Of a stretch of DNA of 64,000 bases, positions 1 to 7,724 are shown piece by piece (position 1 is the stretch's first letter; the number at the start of each line of letters is the position of its first letter). Under the pieces are notes generated by a model. The model ran no database searches. It had not been told where the DNA came from and saw only the letters and a list, made by a program, of their open reading frames with translations. This stretch comes from CAVUDO01 sp963740255 (GTDB lineage Bacteria > Actinomycetota > Actinomycetes > Mycobacteriales > Cryptosporangiaceae): contig CAVUDO010000002.1 in NCBI GenBank assembly GCA_963740255.1, forward strand, positions 372,001 through 436,000, read 5' to 3'. The translations under genes and the position numbers were made by a program.

Positions 1-49
1 GACCGAACGCTGCGGCGCTCCAGCTGAGCCGGCCGGGAAGAGGAGAACG

Positions 50-478
50 ATGAAGAGCGAGTCCCGGATCTTCAACCTGGTCGCGGTGTTTCTCTTCGCC
101 TGTGCCGCGGTCTACGCATGGTGGACGACGAGCGACTTCGCCGGGTCGACCGAGGGCACCGAGTGGACCGGGGTCACCGCGATGGTGCTCTCCGGCGCGC
201 TGTGCGGCATGTGCGGCATGTACTTCCAGTTCGTCGCCCGCCGGATCGAGCCCCGACCGGAGGACAAGCCCGACGCCGAGGTCAGCGACGGAGCGGGGGA
301 GCTCGGCTTCTTCAGCCCGGGCAGCTACTGGCCGTTCGGCCTGGCGCTCGCGGCCGCCGTGGTCGGGCTGGGGCTGGCCTTCTGGTCGGTGTGGCTCATC
401 ATCGTCGGCGGGGTCGCGCTGCTCGCCGCGACCGGCGGCCTGCTGTTCGAGTACTACACCCGCACCGCGAGCCACTAG
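50..478 (+). CDS. ctaF: Cytochrome c oxidase subunit IV, actinobacterial type
   Basis: This is a small membrane subunit of the aa3 cytochrome c oxidase that accepts electrons from the bc1 branch encoded just downstream. The 142 residues hold about four hydrophobic segments (near residues 8-26, 40-62, 95-113 and 113-133) separated by a charged loop with a run of Glu/Asp around residues 66-84, as usual in the family. The ATG follows an AGGAG-type ribosome site (GAGGAGAACG). It runs head-on into qcrB. In related actinobacteria ctaC and ctaD lie upstream, outside this window. Identification rests on length, topology and neighbours. Confidence 0.85.
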   Translation: MKSESRIFNLVAVFLFACAAVYAWWTTSDFAGSTEGTEWTGVTAMVLSGALCGMCGMYFQFVARRIEPRPEDKPDAEVSDGAGELGFFSPGSYWPFGLALAAAVVGLGLAFWSVWLIIVGGVALLAATGGLLFEYYTRTASH

Positions 479-654
479 CTCCGGACTTCTCGGCTTCGGA
501 CCACGAGACCGACCGGTCCGGGTCATCTGCTCCGGAATCCCCCGCTCCGGATCACGACGACAGGCCGGGCCGGTCAGCACCCTCGGCTCCGGGCGATGAC
601 CGTCGCCGTCGTCCGGAGCTGGGTTTCCGGGTATCCGGACGGTCCGGCCATGCG

Positions 655-2277
655 CTACCGGTCGGCGGGACGCCCCCCGTCGGAGGTGGCGGCTCCGCTG
701 AGTTCCTTCGGCTCGGCCGGCCCGGCCGGGCTGACCGGGACCTCCGACGGCGGCTCGATCGGTGCGAAGAAGCCCCGGATCGACCGCCCGGCCGCACCGA
801 GCTTGTTCATCTTCTTGGGCACCGCCGCACCGGCGTAGGGCAGGTGTACGTGGCCGTGTTCGTCGGGGGCGGCCAGTGGCTGGTGCACCTCCACGAACCG
901 GCCCGCGGGCAGGCGCTTGATGATGCCCGTCTCCACGCCGTGCACCAGGATCTCGCGGTCGTGCTGCTGCAGCCCCAGGCAGATCCGGTAGGTGAGGTAG
1001 TAGGCGACCGGCGGCAGCACCAGCAGGCCGATCCGGCCCCACCAGGTCATCGCGTTCAGGCTGATGTCGAACTGCTGGGCGATCACGTCGTTGCCGCCCG
1101 AGATCCACAGCACCGTGAAGAAGGTGATCGCCATCGCGCCGAGCGCGGTGCGCACCGGCACGTCCCGGGGCCGCTGGAGCAGGTTGTGGTGGGCCTGGTC
1201 CCCGGCGTACTTCGCCTCCAGGAACGGGTACGCCCCGGCCAGCGTGAACATCAGCCCGGGCAGCACCACCGTGGGCCAGAACAGCGCCGGCACCGTGTAC
1301 CCGAAGACGGTGAAGTCCCAGGCGGGCATCAGCCGGGTGGAGCCGTCCAGCCAGCCGACGTACCAGTCCGGTTGCGAGCCGGCCGAGACCACACCGGCCT
1401 CGTAGGGGCCGAAGATCCAGATCGGGTTGATCTGGAACAGGCCGCCCAGCAGCGCCAGCACGCCGAAGACCAGCATGAACAGGCCGCCGCCCTTGGCCGC
1501 GAAGACCGGGAACATCCGGTGCCCGACCACGTTCTGCTCGGTGCGGCCCGGCCCCGGGAACTGCGTGTGCTTCTGCTTGACCAGCAGTGCCATGTGCGCG
1601 CCGATCAGCGCGAGCAGGATGGCCGGCAGCAGCAGCACGTGCGCGATGTAGAGCCGCGGGATGATCACGCTGCCCGGGAACTCGCCGCCGAAGATCGCGA
1701 AAGCGAGCCAGCTGCCGACCACCGGGATCGACAGCACGATGGCGTTCATGATCCGCAGGCCGGTGCCGGAGAGGGCGTCGTCGGGCAGCGAGTAGCCGGC
1801 GAAACCCTCGGCGAGGCCCAGTGTGAACAGCGCGACGCCGATGATCCAGTTCAGCTCACGCGGGCGCCTGAACGCTCCGGTGAAGAAGGTGCGGAACATG
1901 TGGATCATCATCGCGGCCATGAACAGCAGCGCCGCCCAGTGGTGGATCTGGCGCATGATCAGGCCGCCGCGCACGTCGAACGAGAGGTCGAGGCTGGTCG
2001 CGTACGCCTGCGACATCGGGATGCCGCGCAGCCGGGTGTAGCTGCCGTCGTAGACGACCTCTTTCATCGACGGGTCGAAGAACAGGGTCAGAAACGTGCC
2101 GGTCAGCAGCAGCACGATGAACGAGTAGAGCGCGATCTCGCCGAGCATGAACGACCAGTGGTCCGGGAAGACCTTGTTCAGGACGCGGCGCATCGGGGTG
2201 GCCACCGCCAGCCGGTCGTCGGTCCAGACCGCTGCCCTGGCGGGGACTTCTGCGGGCTTGATCTTCGGTAGCTTCAC
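655..2277 (-). CDS. qcrB: Cytochrome bc1 complex cytochrome b subunit
   Basis: This is the quinol-oxidising, di-heme b subunit of the respiratory bc1 complex, in the cytoplasmic membrane. The 540-residue protein has the core of alternating membrane helices, with conserved heme-ligand histidines in segments such as QIHHWAALLF and MMIHMFRTFF. A hydrophilic C-terminal tail of about 100 residues is typical of actinobacterial QcrB. The frame stays open upstream, but the GTG at 2277 is the best start: it overlaps the qcrA stop by 4 bp (GTGA) and gives the KLPKIKP N-terminus. It is last in the ctaE-qcrC-qcrA-qcrB operon. Confidence 0.95.
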   Translation of the reverse strand: MKLPKIKPAEVPARAAVWTDDRLAVATPMRRVLNKVFPDHWSFMLGEIALYSFIVLLLTGTFLTLFFDPSMKEVVYDGSYTRLRGIPMSQAYATSLDLSFDVRGGLIMRQIHHWAALLFMAAMMIHMFRTFFTGAFRRPRELNWIIGVALFTLGLAEGFAGYSLPDDALSGTGLRIMNAIVLSIPVVGSWLAFAIFGGEFPGSVIIPRLYIAHVLLLPAILLALIGAHMALLVKQKHTQFPGPGRTEQNVVGHRMFPVFAAKGGGLFMLVFGVLALLGGLFQINPIWIFGPYEAGVVSAGSQPDWYVGWLDGSTRLMPAWDFTVFGYTVPALFWPTVVLPGLMFTLAGAYPFLEAKYAGDQAHHNLLQRPRDVPVRTALGAMAITFFTVLWISGGNDVIAQQFDISLNAMTWWGRIGLLVLPPVAYYLTYRICLGLQQHDREILVHGVETGIIKRLPAGRFVEVHQPLAAPDEHGHVHLPYAGAAVPKKMNKLGAAGRSIRGFFAPIEPPSEVPVSPAGPAEPKELSGAATSDGGRPADR

Positions 2278-3323
2278 GAGCGCTCCCAGAATGCCGGACC
2301 CACGGCCACCTTGTAGTCGGACTGCGCGACGAAGTAGCCGTCCCTGTCCACGGTAATACCGAGTTGGGGGAGCCGCCTGGTGGCCGGACCGAAGATCGGG
2401 CGGCAGCCGTCGATGACGTCGAACTGCGACTGGTGGCACGGGCAGAGCAGGCGCTTGGTCTCCTGCTCGTACAGGCTCGCCGGGCAGCCCGCGTGGGTGC
2501 AGATCTTGGAGTACGCGTAGTACTCGTTCCAGTTGGCGTCCTCGTACCCCGGCACCTTCCGCACCGTCGGCGCGTCCTCGGGGCGCAGCCGGATCAGCAG
2601 GGTCGGCGAGTCGGCGTGCACGTTGCGGTTGCCCTCGGGGATGCCGGGGAACACGGTTTCCAGTCCGCCGGGGGAGATCTGGCCCGGCTCGATCGGTGTG
2701 CCGTCGTAGCGCACCAGCCGGACACCCTCGGCCCAGCCGGTGTGGAAGAACGGGCGGCCGGTGTGCGGGTCCTTGACCAGGGCGCCGAGCGGCACGACGG
2801 CCATCGCGCCGACGGGCAGCATGCCGGCCGCGAGCGCCGCCTTGAGCAGCGGTCGGCGCTTGATCCCGATCTCCTTGTCGACCATGTGGGTGATGCTGGC
2901 CGCGGTGAGCGTCCGCTCGTCCGACGGTGAGCCGCCGTCGTGCCGGTCCTGCACCGACACCTCCTCCGGCAGCAGGCGTTTGGCCCAGGCGACCACGGCC
3001 ATGCCGAGGCCCACCAGCGCCAGGCCCATGGTCAGGCCCAGCAGCGGCGTGTACAGCTTGTCGGGCCCGGCACCCGGCTCGTACTCCCAGGGCCAGGCCA
3101 CGTAGAGGACGATGAACGCCGTCGCCGACAGGCCGGTCAGCAGCAGCCAGGCCGCGACGGTGCGCTCGACCCGCTTCTCCTGCTTGGTGCCCGGCACCGG
3201 GAAGGCCGGTCGGTAGTGGAGGATCTGCACGCCGTCCCGACGGGCACCCTCGCGGACCAGCTCGAACGGGTCCTTTCCGGCGAGGTCGACCGCACCGGTT
3301 TCCGGGGTCTTCTGGTCGGTCAT
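2274..3323 (-). CDS. qcrA: Cytochrome bc1 complex Rieske iron-sulfur subunit
   Basis: This is the Rieske [2Fe-2S] protein that takes the first electron from quinol in the bc1 complex. The cluster motifs CTHAGC and CPCHQSQF supply two Cys and two His ligands near residues 265-290. Three hydrophobic segments near residues 55-75, 92-110 and 155-180 match the three-helix N-terminus of actinobacterial QcrA, which differs from the single helix of proteobacterial proteins. The ATG at 3323 overlaps the qcrC stop by 4 bp, giving 349 residues. The longer open frame upstream is an artefact of GC-rich coding. Confidence 0.96.
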   Translation of the reverse strand: MTDQKTPETGAVDLAGKDPFELVREGARRDGVQILHYRPAFPVPGTKQEKRVERTVAAWLLLTGLSATAFIVLYVAWPWEYEPGAGPDKLYTPLLGLTMGLALVGLGMAVVAWAKRLLPEEVSVQDRHDGGSPSDERTLTAASITHMVDKEIGIKRRPLLKAALAAGMLPVGAMAVVPLGALVKDPHTGRPFFHTGWAEGVRLVRYDGTPIEPGQISPGGLETVFPGIPEGNRNVHADSPTLLIRLRPEDAPTVRKVPGYEDANWNEYYAYSKICTHAGCPASLYEQETKRLLCPCHQSQFDVIDGCRPIFGPATRRLPQLGITVDRDGYFVAQSDYKVAVGPAFWERS

Positions 3324-4111
3324 GACTTCCCCGCGATCCAGAGCGTCGCGAACAGCAGGACGGACATCCCGACCAGGAAGATCACCAGGCCTTCGGGCAC
3401 AGGTCCGGTGCGGCCGAGGCCGAAGCCGCCCGGGTCGGGCTCGGACTTCTGCGACTGGACGTAGGCGATGATGTCCCGCTTCTCCTGCGGGGTGAGCTGG
3501 TTGTCGGCGAAGACCGGCATGTTCTGCGGGCCGGTGAGCATCGCCGCGTAGAGATCGCGGTCGGTGGAAGGCTGCAGCGACGGCGCGAACTTGCCGGAGG
3601 ACAGCGCGCCACCGTTCATGCTGAACGAATGGCAGGACGAGCAGTTCAGCCGGTACAGCTCGCCGCCCTTGGCCGCGTCGCCCTCGCGCAGGTTGCCCTC
3701 CGGGACCTCCGGGCCGCCACCGAGCGCCTGGATGTACGCGGCCAGTGCCTCGGTCTGCTCGGGGGTGTACTTCGGCTGCTTGCGGGTGACCTGGGCCTCC
3801 TGCCGGGCCGCGGGCATCCGGCCGGTGGAAACCTGGAACTCGACCGCGGCAGGGCCGACACCGATCAGGCTCGGCCCACGGTCGGTCACGCCCTGGGCGT
3901 TGCGCCCGTGGCAGGAGATGCATCCCTCCAGGTAGAGCTTCTCGCCCTCGGCGACCTTGGCTGGGTCGGGAACCGACAGCTCGTCCGCGTAGCTGCTCGG
4001 CGCGAACGCCGTGTAGACACCGCCGACCAGCGCCAGTGCGAGCAACAGGACGACGAAGGCGGGCACCCGTCGGAGCCGGGACCGGATCCGGGCCGAGGCG
4101 GCGGTGCTCAT
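3320..4111 (-). CDS. qcrC: Cytochrome bc1 complex diheme cytochrome c subunit
   Basis: This is the diheme cytochrome c that passes electrons from the Rieske protein directly to cytochrome aa3, since actinobacteria lack soluble cytochrome c. Two covalent heme sites are visible, CISCH near residue 64 and CSSCH near residue 159, with candidate axial Met residues (GRMP, NMPVF). There is an N-terminal hydrophobic anchor (about residues 18-40) and a C-terminal membrane helix (about 241-260), so the heme domains face outward. The 263-residue length is normal. The gene starts 91 bp after ctaE and overlaps qcrA by 4 bp. Confidence 0.96.
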   Translation of the reverse strand: MSTAASARIRSRLRRVPAFVVLLLALALVGGVYTAFAPSSYADELSVPDPAKVAEGEKLYLEGCISCHGRNAQGVTDRGPSLIGVGPAAVEFQVSTGRMPAARQEAQVTRKQPKYTPEQTEALAAYIQALGGGPEVPEGNLREGDAAKGGELYRLNCSSCHSFSMNGGALSSGKFAPSLQPSTDRDLYAAMLTGPQNMPVFADNQLTPQEKRDIIAYVQSQKSEPDPGGFGLGRTGPVPEGLVIFLVGMSVLLFATLWIAGKS

Positions 4112-4202
4112 CGACCCACCTCGTCGGCCGGGCAGGAGTCGGCCGGAGCCGGGCGGGGCCGGTCGCCGTCGGGGGGCAGGGTCATTCCGAAGCGCTCCTG
4201 TC

Positions 4203-4805
4203 TCACCGGATCAGGTAGATCGTCGCGAACAGCCCGATCCACACCACGTCGACGAAGTGCCAGTAGTAGGACACGACGATGGCGCTGGTGGCCTGGGCGG
4301 GAGTGAACCGGCCCATCGCCGAACGGGCCATCATGAAGAGGAACGCGACGAGGCCACCGATCACGTGCAGGCCGTGGAACCCGGTGGTGAGGTAGAACAC
4401 CGAGCCGTATCCGTCGCCGTTGATCTTGATGCCCTCCTCGACCAGCGTGAGGTATTCGTTGGCCTGGCCGAGGACGAACGCCAGGCCCATCACGAACGTC
4501 ACCGCGAACCAGCGGCGCAACCCGAACACGTCGCCCCGTTCGGCCGCGAAGACGCCGAACTGGCAGGTGAACGACGACGCCACCAGGATGATCGTGAACG
4601 TCAGCGCGTAGGGCAGATTGAGCTGCTCGGTGCGCTCGGCCCACAGGTCGGTGCTGGTGGCCCGGATCGAGAAGTACATCGCGAACAGTGCCGCGAAGAA
4701 CATCAGTTCGCTGGAGAGCCAGACGATCGTGCCGACGCTGACCATGTTGGGTCGGGTCAGCGAATGGATCTGACTTCTCTCCACGGAGGCGGTGGCCGTA
4801 GTCAC
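4203..4805 (-). CDS. ctaE: Cytochrome c oxidase subunit III
   Basis: This is subunit III of the aa3 oxidase, a five-helix protein that stabilises the catalytic core. The family's GFHGLHV and YYWHFVDVVW signatures are present near the C-terminus, and an early glutamate is buried in SSELMFF. The GTG at 4805 gives 200 residues, the usual actinobacterial length. There is no Shine-Dalgarno sequence, but a -10-like CATAAT lies exactly 6 nt upstream (4812-4817), so transcription may begin at the start codon itself. The gene leads the ctaE-qcrCAB operon. Confidence 0.95.
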   Translation of the reverse strand: MTTATASVERSQIHSLTRPNMVSVGTIVWLSSELMFFAALFAMYFSIRATSTDLWAERTEQLNLPYALTFTIILVASSFTCQFGVFAAERGDVFGLRRWFAVTFVMGLAFVLGQANEYLTLVEEGIKINGDGYGSVFYLTTGFHGLHVIGGLVAFLFMMARSAMGRFTPAQATSAIVVSYYWHFVDVVWIGLFATIYLIR

Positions 4806-4811
4806 GTCAGC

Positions 4812-4817
4812 ATTATG
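4812..4817 (-). promoter_or_regulatory. Candidate -10 element for a leaderless ctaE transcript
   Basis: The hexamer CATAAT (minus strand) ends 6 nt before the ctaE GTG. It sits in an unusually A/T-rich patch of an otherwise GC-rich 281-bp divergent region. No convincing -35 hexamer is visible. The spacing predicts a transcription start at or within one base of the GTG. Confidence 0.45.
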
Positions 4818-5086
4818 AACCGCGGCGAGCCTCTGGAGCGCACCGGGGTGTCGACAACGTGTCGAAGACCTCACCGGTTCCCGGACCCTCGCCACGGCGC
4901 GCCGTTCGGGCTCGCCGCGCGTCGGCGGACGGACCGGGCAGGCACCGATTCCGGTGGCCGTGGACGGTGGGCGTTCCGGTGCCTGGCAGGGCCGACGACC
5001 TCGGTACGATCCGGTTCGGGAGCCGTGGAGGTGCGTCGCATCCGCCGGGTGGCCCGCCGAGACTTCGCCGTTGGGAGCACCGCACC

Positions 5087-5506
5087 ATGAGCACTGACGC
5101 CGCCCGTGAGTTCACCGTGCTGGTCTACAGCGACGATGCCGCGGTGGTCGAGCGGATCGAGCTGGCCGTCGGGCGCCGCCCGGCATCCGACGTCCGGGTG
5201 ACCTACGTCGAGGCGTTCACCGGTGCCGAGGTGACCGCGCGGGTGGACGCGGGCGGGATCGATCTACTCGTGCTGGACGCCGAGGCCTGGCCGACCGGCG
5301 GGATGGGGCTGTCCCGGCAGCTGAAGAACGAGATCTCGGCCTGTCCGTCGATCTGTCTGGTGCTCGCCCGCGCGGTCGACCGGTGGCTCGCGACCTGGGC
5401 CCAGGCCGACGCCGTCCTCGCGCATCCGCTCGACCCGGTGGCCGTCGCCGACACGGTGGCCGAGCTCCTGCGCGAACGCGTCGGCGCCCTCCCTGTTCGC
5501 GGCTGA
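5087..5506 (+). CDS. Response-regulator-like (receiver fold) protein without output domain
   Basis: This 139-residue protein has a receiver-like alternating pattern: TVLVYSDD, then DLLVLDAEAWP at the position of the phosphorylated Asp, then ICLVLARAVD. No output domain follows, so it may act by protein contact or be a degenerate receiver. A homologous small receiver-like gene beside trpD and ctaE is common in actinobacteria. It is read divergently from ctaE and ends 42 bp before trpD, so it may be co-transcribed with it. The ATG at 5087 was chosen because upstream sequence in frame has shadow-like composition. The function is unknown. Confidence 0.75.
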   Translation: MSTDAAREFTVLVYSDDAAVVERIELAVGRRPASDVRVTYVEAFTGAEVTARVDAGGIDLLVLDAEAWPTGGMGLSRQLKNEISACPSICLVLARAVDRWLATWAQADAVLAHPLDPVAVADTVAELLRERVGALPVRG

Positions 5507-5548
5507 CCGGGTGGCGACCGTGACAGCGCTGTCGACCGGGGGACCACG

Positions 5549-6598
5549 GTGACCGACGCGGGCCCGGGGCGGCACAGCTGGCCGGCGCTGCTGACGGCCC
5601 TGTTGGCCGGCGAGACCCTCGACGAGTCCGCGACCGGCTGGGCGATGGGCGAGATCATGGCCGGGGAGGCCAGTCCGAGCCGGATCGCCGCGTTCGCGGT
5701 CGCGTTGCGCGCGAAGGGCGAAACCTCCGACGAGGTCGCGGGCATGGTCCGGGCGATGCTGGCCGACGCCGCGCCGCTGCACGTCGGCGACGACGCGGTC
5801 GACGTGGTGGGCACCGGCGGCGACCGCGCCCACACGGTGAACATCTCCACGATGGCGGCGATGGTGGTGGCCGGCGCCGGTGTCCGGGTGGTCAAGCACG
5901 GCAACCGGGCGGCCTCGTCGCGGTGTGGTTCGGCCGACCTGCTGGAGGCACTGGGCATACCGGTCGCCCTGGACCCGGAGCGGGTGGCGGCCTGCGTCGA
6001 GGGGGCGGGCATCGGCTTCTGCTTCGCGGCGACGTTCCACCCGGGGATGCGCCACGCCGCGGTTCCGCGGCGCGAGATGGGCATCCCGACGGTGTTCAAC
6101 TTCCTCGGTCCGCTCACCAACCCGGCGCAGACCAGGGCCGCGGCGGTGGGTTGTGCCGACCTGAGGATGGCTCCGGTGCTCGCCGGCGTGCTGGCCGGCC
6201 GCGGAGCCTCGGCGCTGGTCATGCGGGGTGAGGACGGCCTGGACGAGTTCACCACCACCGCCCCCACCCGGTTGTGGGTGGTCTCGGGTGGCGAGGTCGC
6301 CGAGACGCTGGTGGACGCGGCCGACCTGGGCGTGCCCCGGGCGTCGGCCGCGGACCTGCGCGGAGGCGATCCGGAGTTCAACGCGAAGGTGACCCACGCG
6401 CTGCTCGCGGGGGAGCGGGGACCGGTCCGCGACGCCGTGCTGGTCAACGCCGCCGCGGCGTTCGCGGCCTACGACGGGCTGGACGCAGACCTGGCCGAGA
6501 CACTCCGTCGGGGGGTGGCACGGGCTGCCGAGGCGATCGACTCGGGGGCGGCGGCCGCGACCCTGGACCGTTGGATCGCGCTGGCCAACCGGAGCTGA
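5549..6598 (+). CDS. trpD: Anthranilate phosphoribosyltransferase
   Basis: This enzyme transfers the phosphoribosyl group of PRPP to anthranilate, the second step of tryptophan synthesis in the cytoplasm. The PRPP-binding glycine loop GTGGD with following NIST, and KHGNRAASS with SADLLEALG, are intact. Length is 349 residues, standard for the family. It starts at GTG. Tryptophan genes are not clustered here: trpD sits beside the respiratory genes, as in Mycobacterium and Streptomyces. Two DAHP synthases feeding the same aromatic pathway lie at about 42 and 46 kb. Confidence 0.96.
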   Translation: MTDAGPGRHSWPALLTALLAGETLDESATGWAMGEIMAGEASPSRIAAFAVALRAKGETSDEVAGMVRAMLADAAPLHVGDDAVDVVGTGGDRAHTVNISTMAAMVVAGAGVRVVKHGNRAASSRCGSADLLEALGIPVALDPERVAACVEGAGIGFCFAATFHPGMRHAAVPRREMGIPTVFNFLGPLTNPAQTRAAAVGCADLRMAPVLAGVLAGRGASALVMRGEDGLDEFTTTAPTRLWVVSGGEVAETLVDAADLGVPRASAADLRGGDPEFNAKVTHALLAGERGPVRDAVLVNAAAAFAAYDGLDADLAETLRRGVARAAEAIDSGAAAATLDRWIALANRS

Positions 6599-6617
6599 CC
6601 CGGCGCACACCGCGGGC

Positions 6618-6645
6618 GTGCCCCCCGCCGGGCCCGGCGGGGCAC
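6618..6645. terminator. Hairpin between convergent trpD and the Lrp-type gene
   Basis: A GC-rich inverted repeat pairs the arm beginning GTGCCCC at 6618 with the arm ending GGGGCAC at 6645, about 13 bp with a two-base bulge. It lies between two convergent stop codons (6598 and 6668). There is no U-tract, as is common for high-GC terminators. Confidence 0.55.
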
Positions 6646-6667
6646 GGCGCGTACCGCGGAAGGGCGG

Positions 6668-6967
6668 TCAGCCGGCCTCGTTGGCGTCGTCGGCGAAACC
6701 GATCGCGAACGCGGCGTCGAGGTCGTGCCGGGAGTAGGCACGGAACGCGATGTGCGTCTCGGTCGCCAATACGCCGGGCACCTTGCTGATGCCGCCGGCG
6801 ATGACGTCGGCGACGTGGTCGAACTCTCGCACCCGCACGATCGCGACCAGGTCGACGTGGCCGGCGGTGGAGTAGACCTCGCTCACGCCGGGGAGCTCGG
6901 CGATCGCCTCGGCCACCTCGGGGATGGAGTCGGTCTCGCAGCTGATCATGACGATCGAGGTGATCAC
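6668..6967 (-). CDS. Lrp/AsnC ligand-binding domain protein (stand-alone)
   Basis: This is a 99-residue stand-alone RAM/AsnC_trans_reg domain with no DNA-binding HTH. The pattern VMISCETDSIPEVAEAI, GVSEVYSTAGHVDLVAIV and VLATETHIAFRAYS matches the beta-alpha-beta ligand fold. Such proteins are thought to bind amino acids and pair with full Lrp regulators. The GTG at 6967 has a GAGGAG ribosome site 9 nt upstream, which decides it over the longer frame. Convergence with trpD is common to many actinobacteria and hints at a link to amino-acid sensing, though this is inference. Confidence 0.85.
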   Translation of the reverse strand: MITSIVMISCETDSIPEVAEAIAELPGVSEVYSTAGHVDLVAIVRVREFDHVADVIAGGISKVPGVLATETHIAFRAYSRHDLDAAFAIGFADDANEAG

Positions 6968-7093
6968 GGTGGTCGGCTCCTCGGACGGCCACCGATGTGG
7001 TGGCAGCGGGCGGTGCGGCGACCGGTCGTACGCTGCGCCCGGTCGGCTCATGGTAGGCGCGGACTGGCGCCTACGGCGCGGGAGGCCGCCGCG

Positions 7094-7663
7094 TCAGGGC
7101 GCCGCGTCACCGGCCGCCGCGTCACCGGCCGCGGGCCAGTCGCGCGGACCCGGGTCGTCGAGGTCGTAGCCCACGTACGGGCCGATGCCGTACCGGGCGA
7201 GCAGCCGCGCGGTCGACACGGTCAGGGCGGGCAGCGCGTCGATCGCGTACCACCCGGCCTCGATGATCTCCACCGAGTCGACGGCCAGACCGGTCGTGCT
7301 GGCGTCCACTGTGGCAGTGAAGACCATGTCGACCTGTCGGGAGACGGCGTTGACCTGGGCGTTCGGATCGGTCGGGCGCAGCGTGGCGGGAGGCAGCCGG
7401 ACGCCGGTCTCCTCGGCCAGCTCCCGCGCCGCGGCCGCCTGCGGGGTCTCGCCGCGGTCGAGCAGGCCGCCGGGGAGCGACCAGCCGTACCCGGGCGGCT
7501 GGCGCACCAGCAGCAACCGGTCGGCCTGGTCCCGCAGCAGGACGACCGCGCCCAGCGTGTAGTTCGGCGTGACCGCCTGCACCAACCGGCGGCGCAGCTT
7601 CGGGGGGAGGCGGTGGAAGAGGCGGAATCCGACGCGGGACAGCGCGGTCGCGGGGGAGGCCAT
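7094..7663 (-). CDS. NUDIX hydrolase
   Basis: This is a 189-residue nucleoside-diphosphate-X hydrolase. The Nudix box is complete (G-LLDRG-E-x7-RELAEETGV, about residues 63-85), so divalent-metal pyrophosphatase activity is expected. The substrate cannot be read from the sequence. A positively charged N-terminal helix (KLRRRLVQAV) precedes the core. The C-terminus ends in a tandem Asp-Ala-Ala-Ala-Gly-type repeat encoded by a duplicated 15-bp unit near 7098-7130. The ATG at 7663 gives a normal length. Upstream in-frame sequence looks non-coding. Confidence 0.9.
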   Translation of the reverse strand: MASPATALSRVGFRLFHRLPPKLRRRLVQAVTPNYTLGAVVLLRDQADRLLLVRQPPGYGWSLPGGLLDRGETPQAAAARELAEETGVRLPPATLRPTDPNAQVNAVSRQVDMVFTATVDASTTGLAVDSVEIIEAGWYAIDALPALTVSTARLLARYGIGPYVGYDLDDPGPRDWPAAGDAAAGDAAP

Positions 7664-7724
7664 GAGCCACGACAGTAGCCAGTCGCCCGCCGGTCGGGAT
7701 CCTTCCGATCGATACGGCGGTCGC

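Noticed and set aside
479..654. Several CTCCGGA-like short repeats after ctaF
   Set aside because: They are only 6-7 bases long, irregularly spaced and match the local base bias.
118..2271. A 717-codon open frame on the plus strand across ctaF and qcrB
   Set aside because: Its product is Arg/Gly/Asp/His-rich with no domain, typical of an antisense shadow in GC-rich DNA. qcrB on the other strand is certain.
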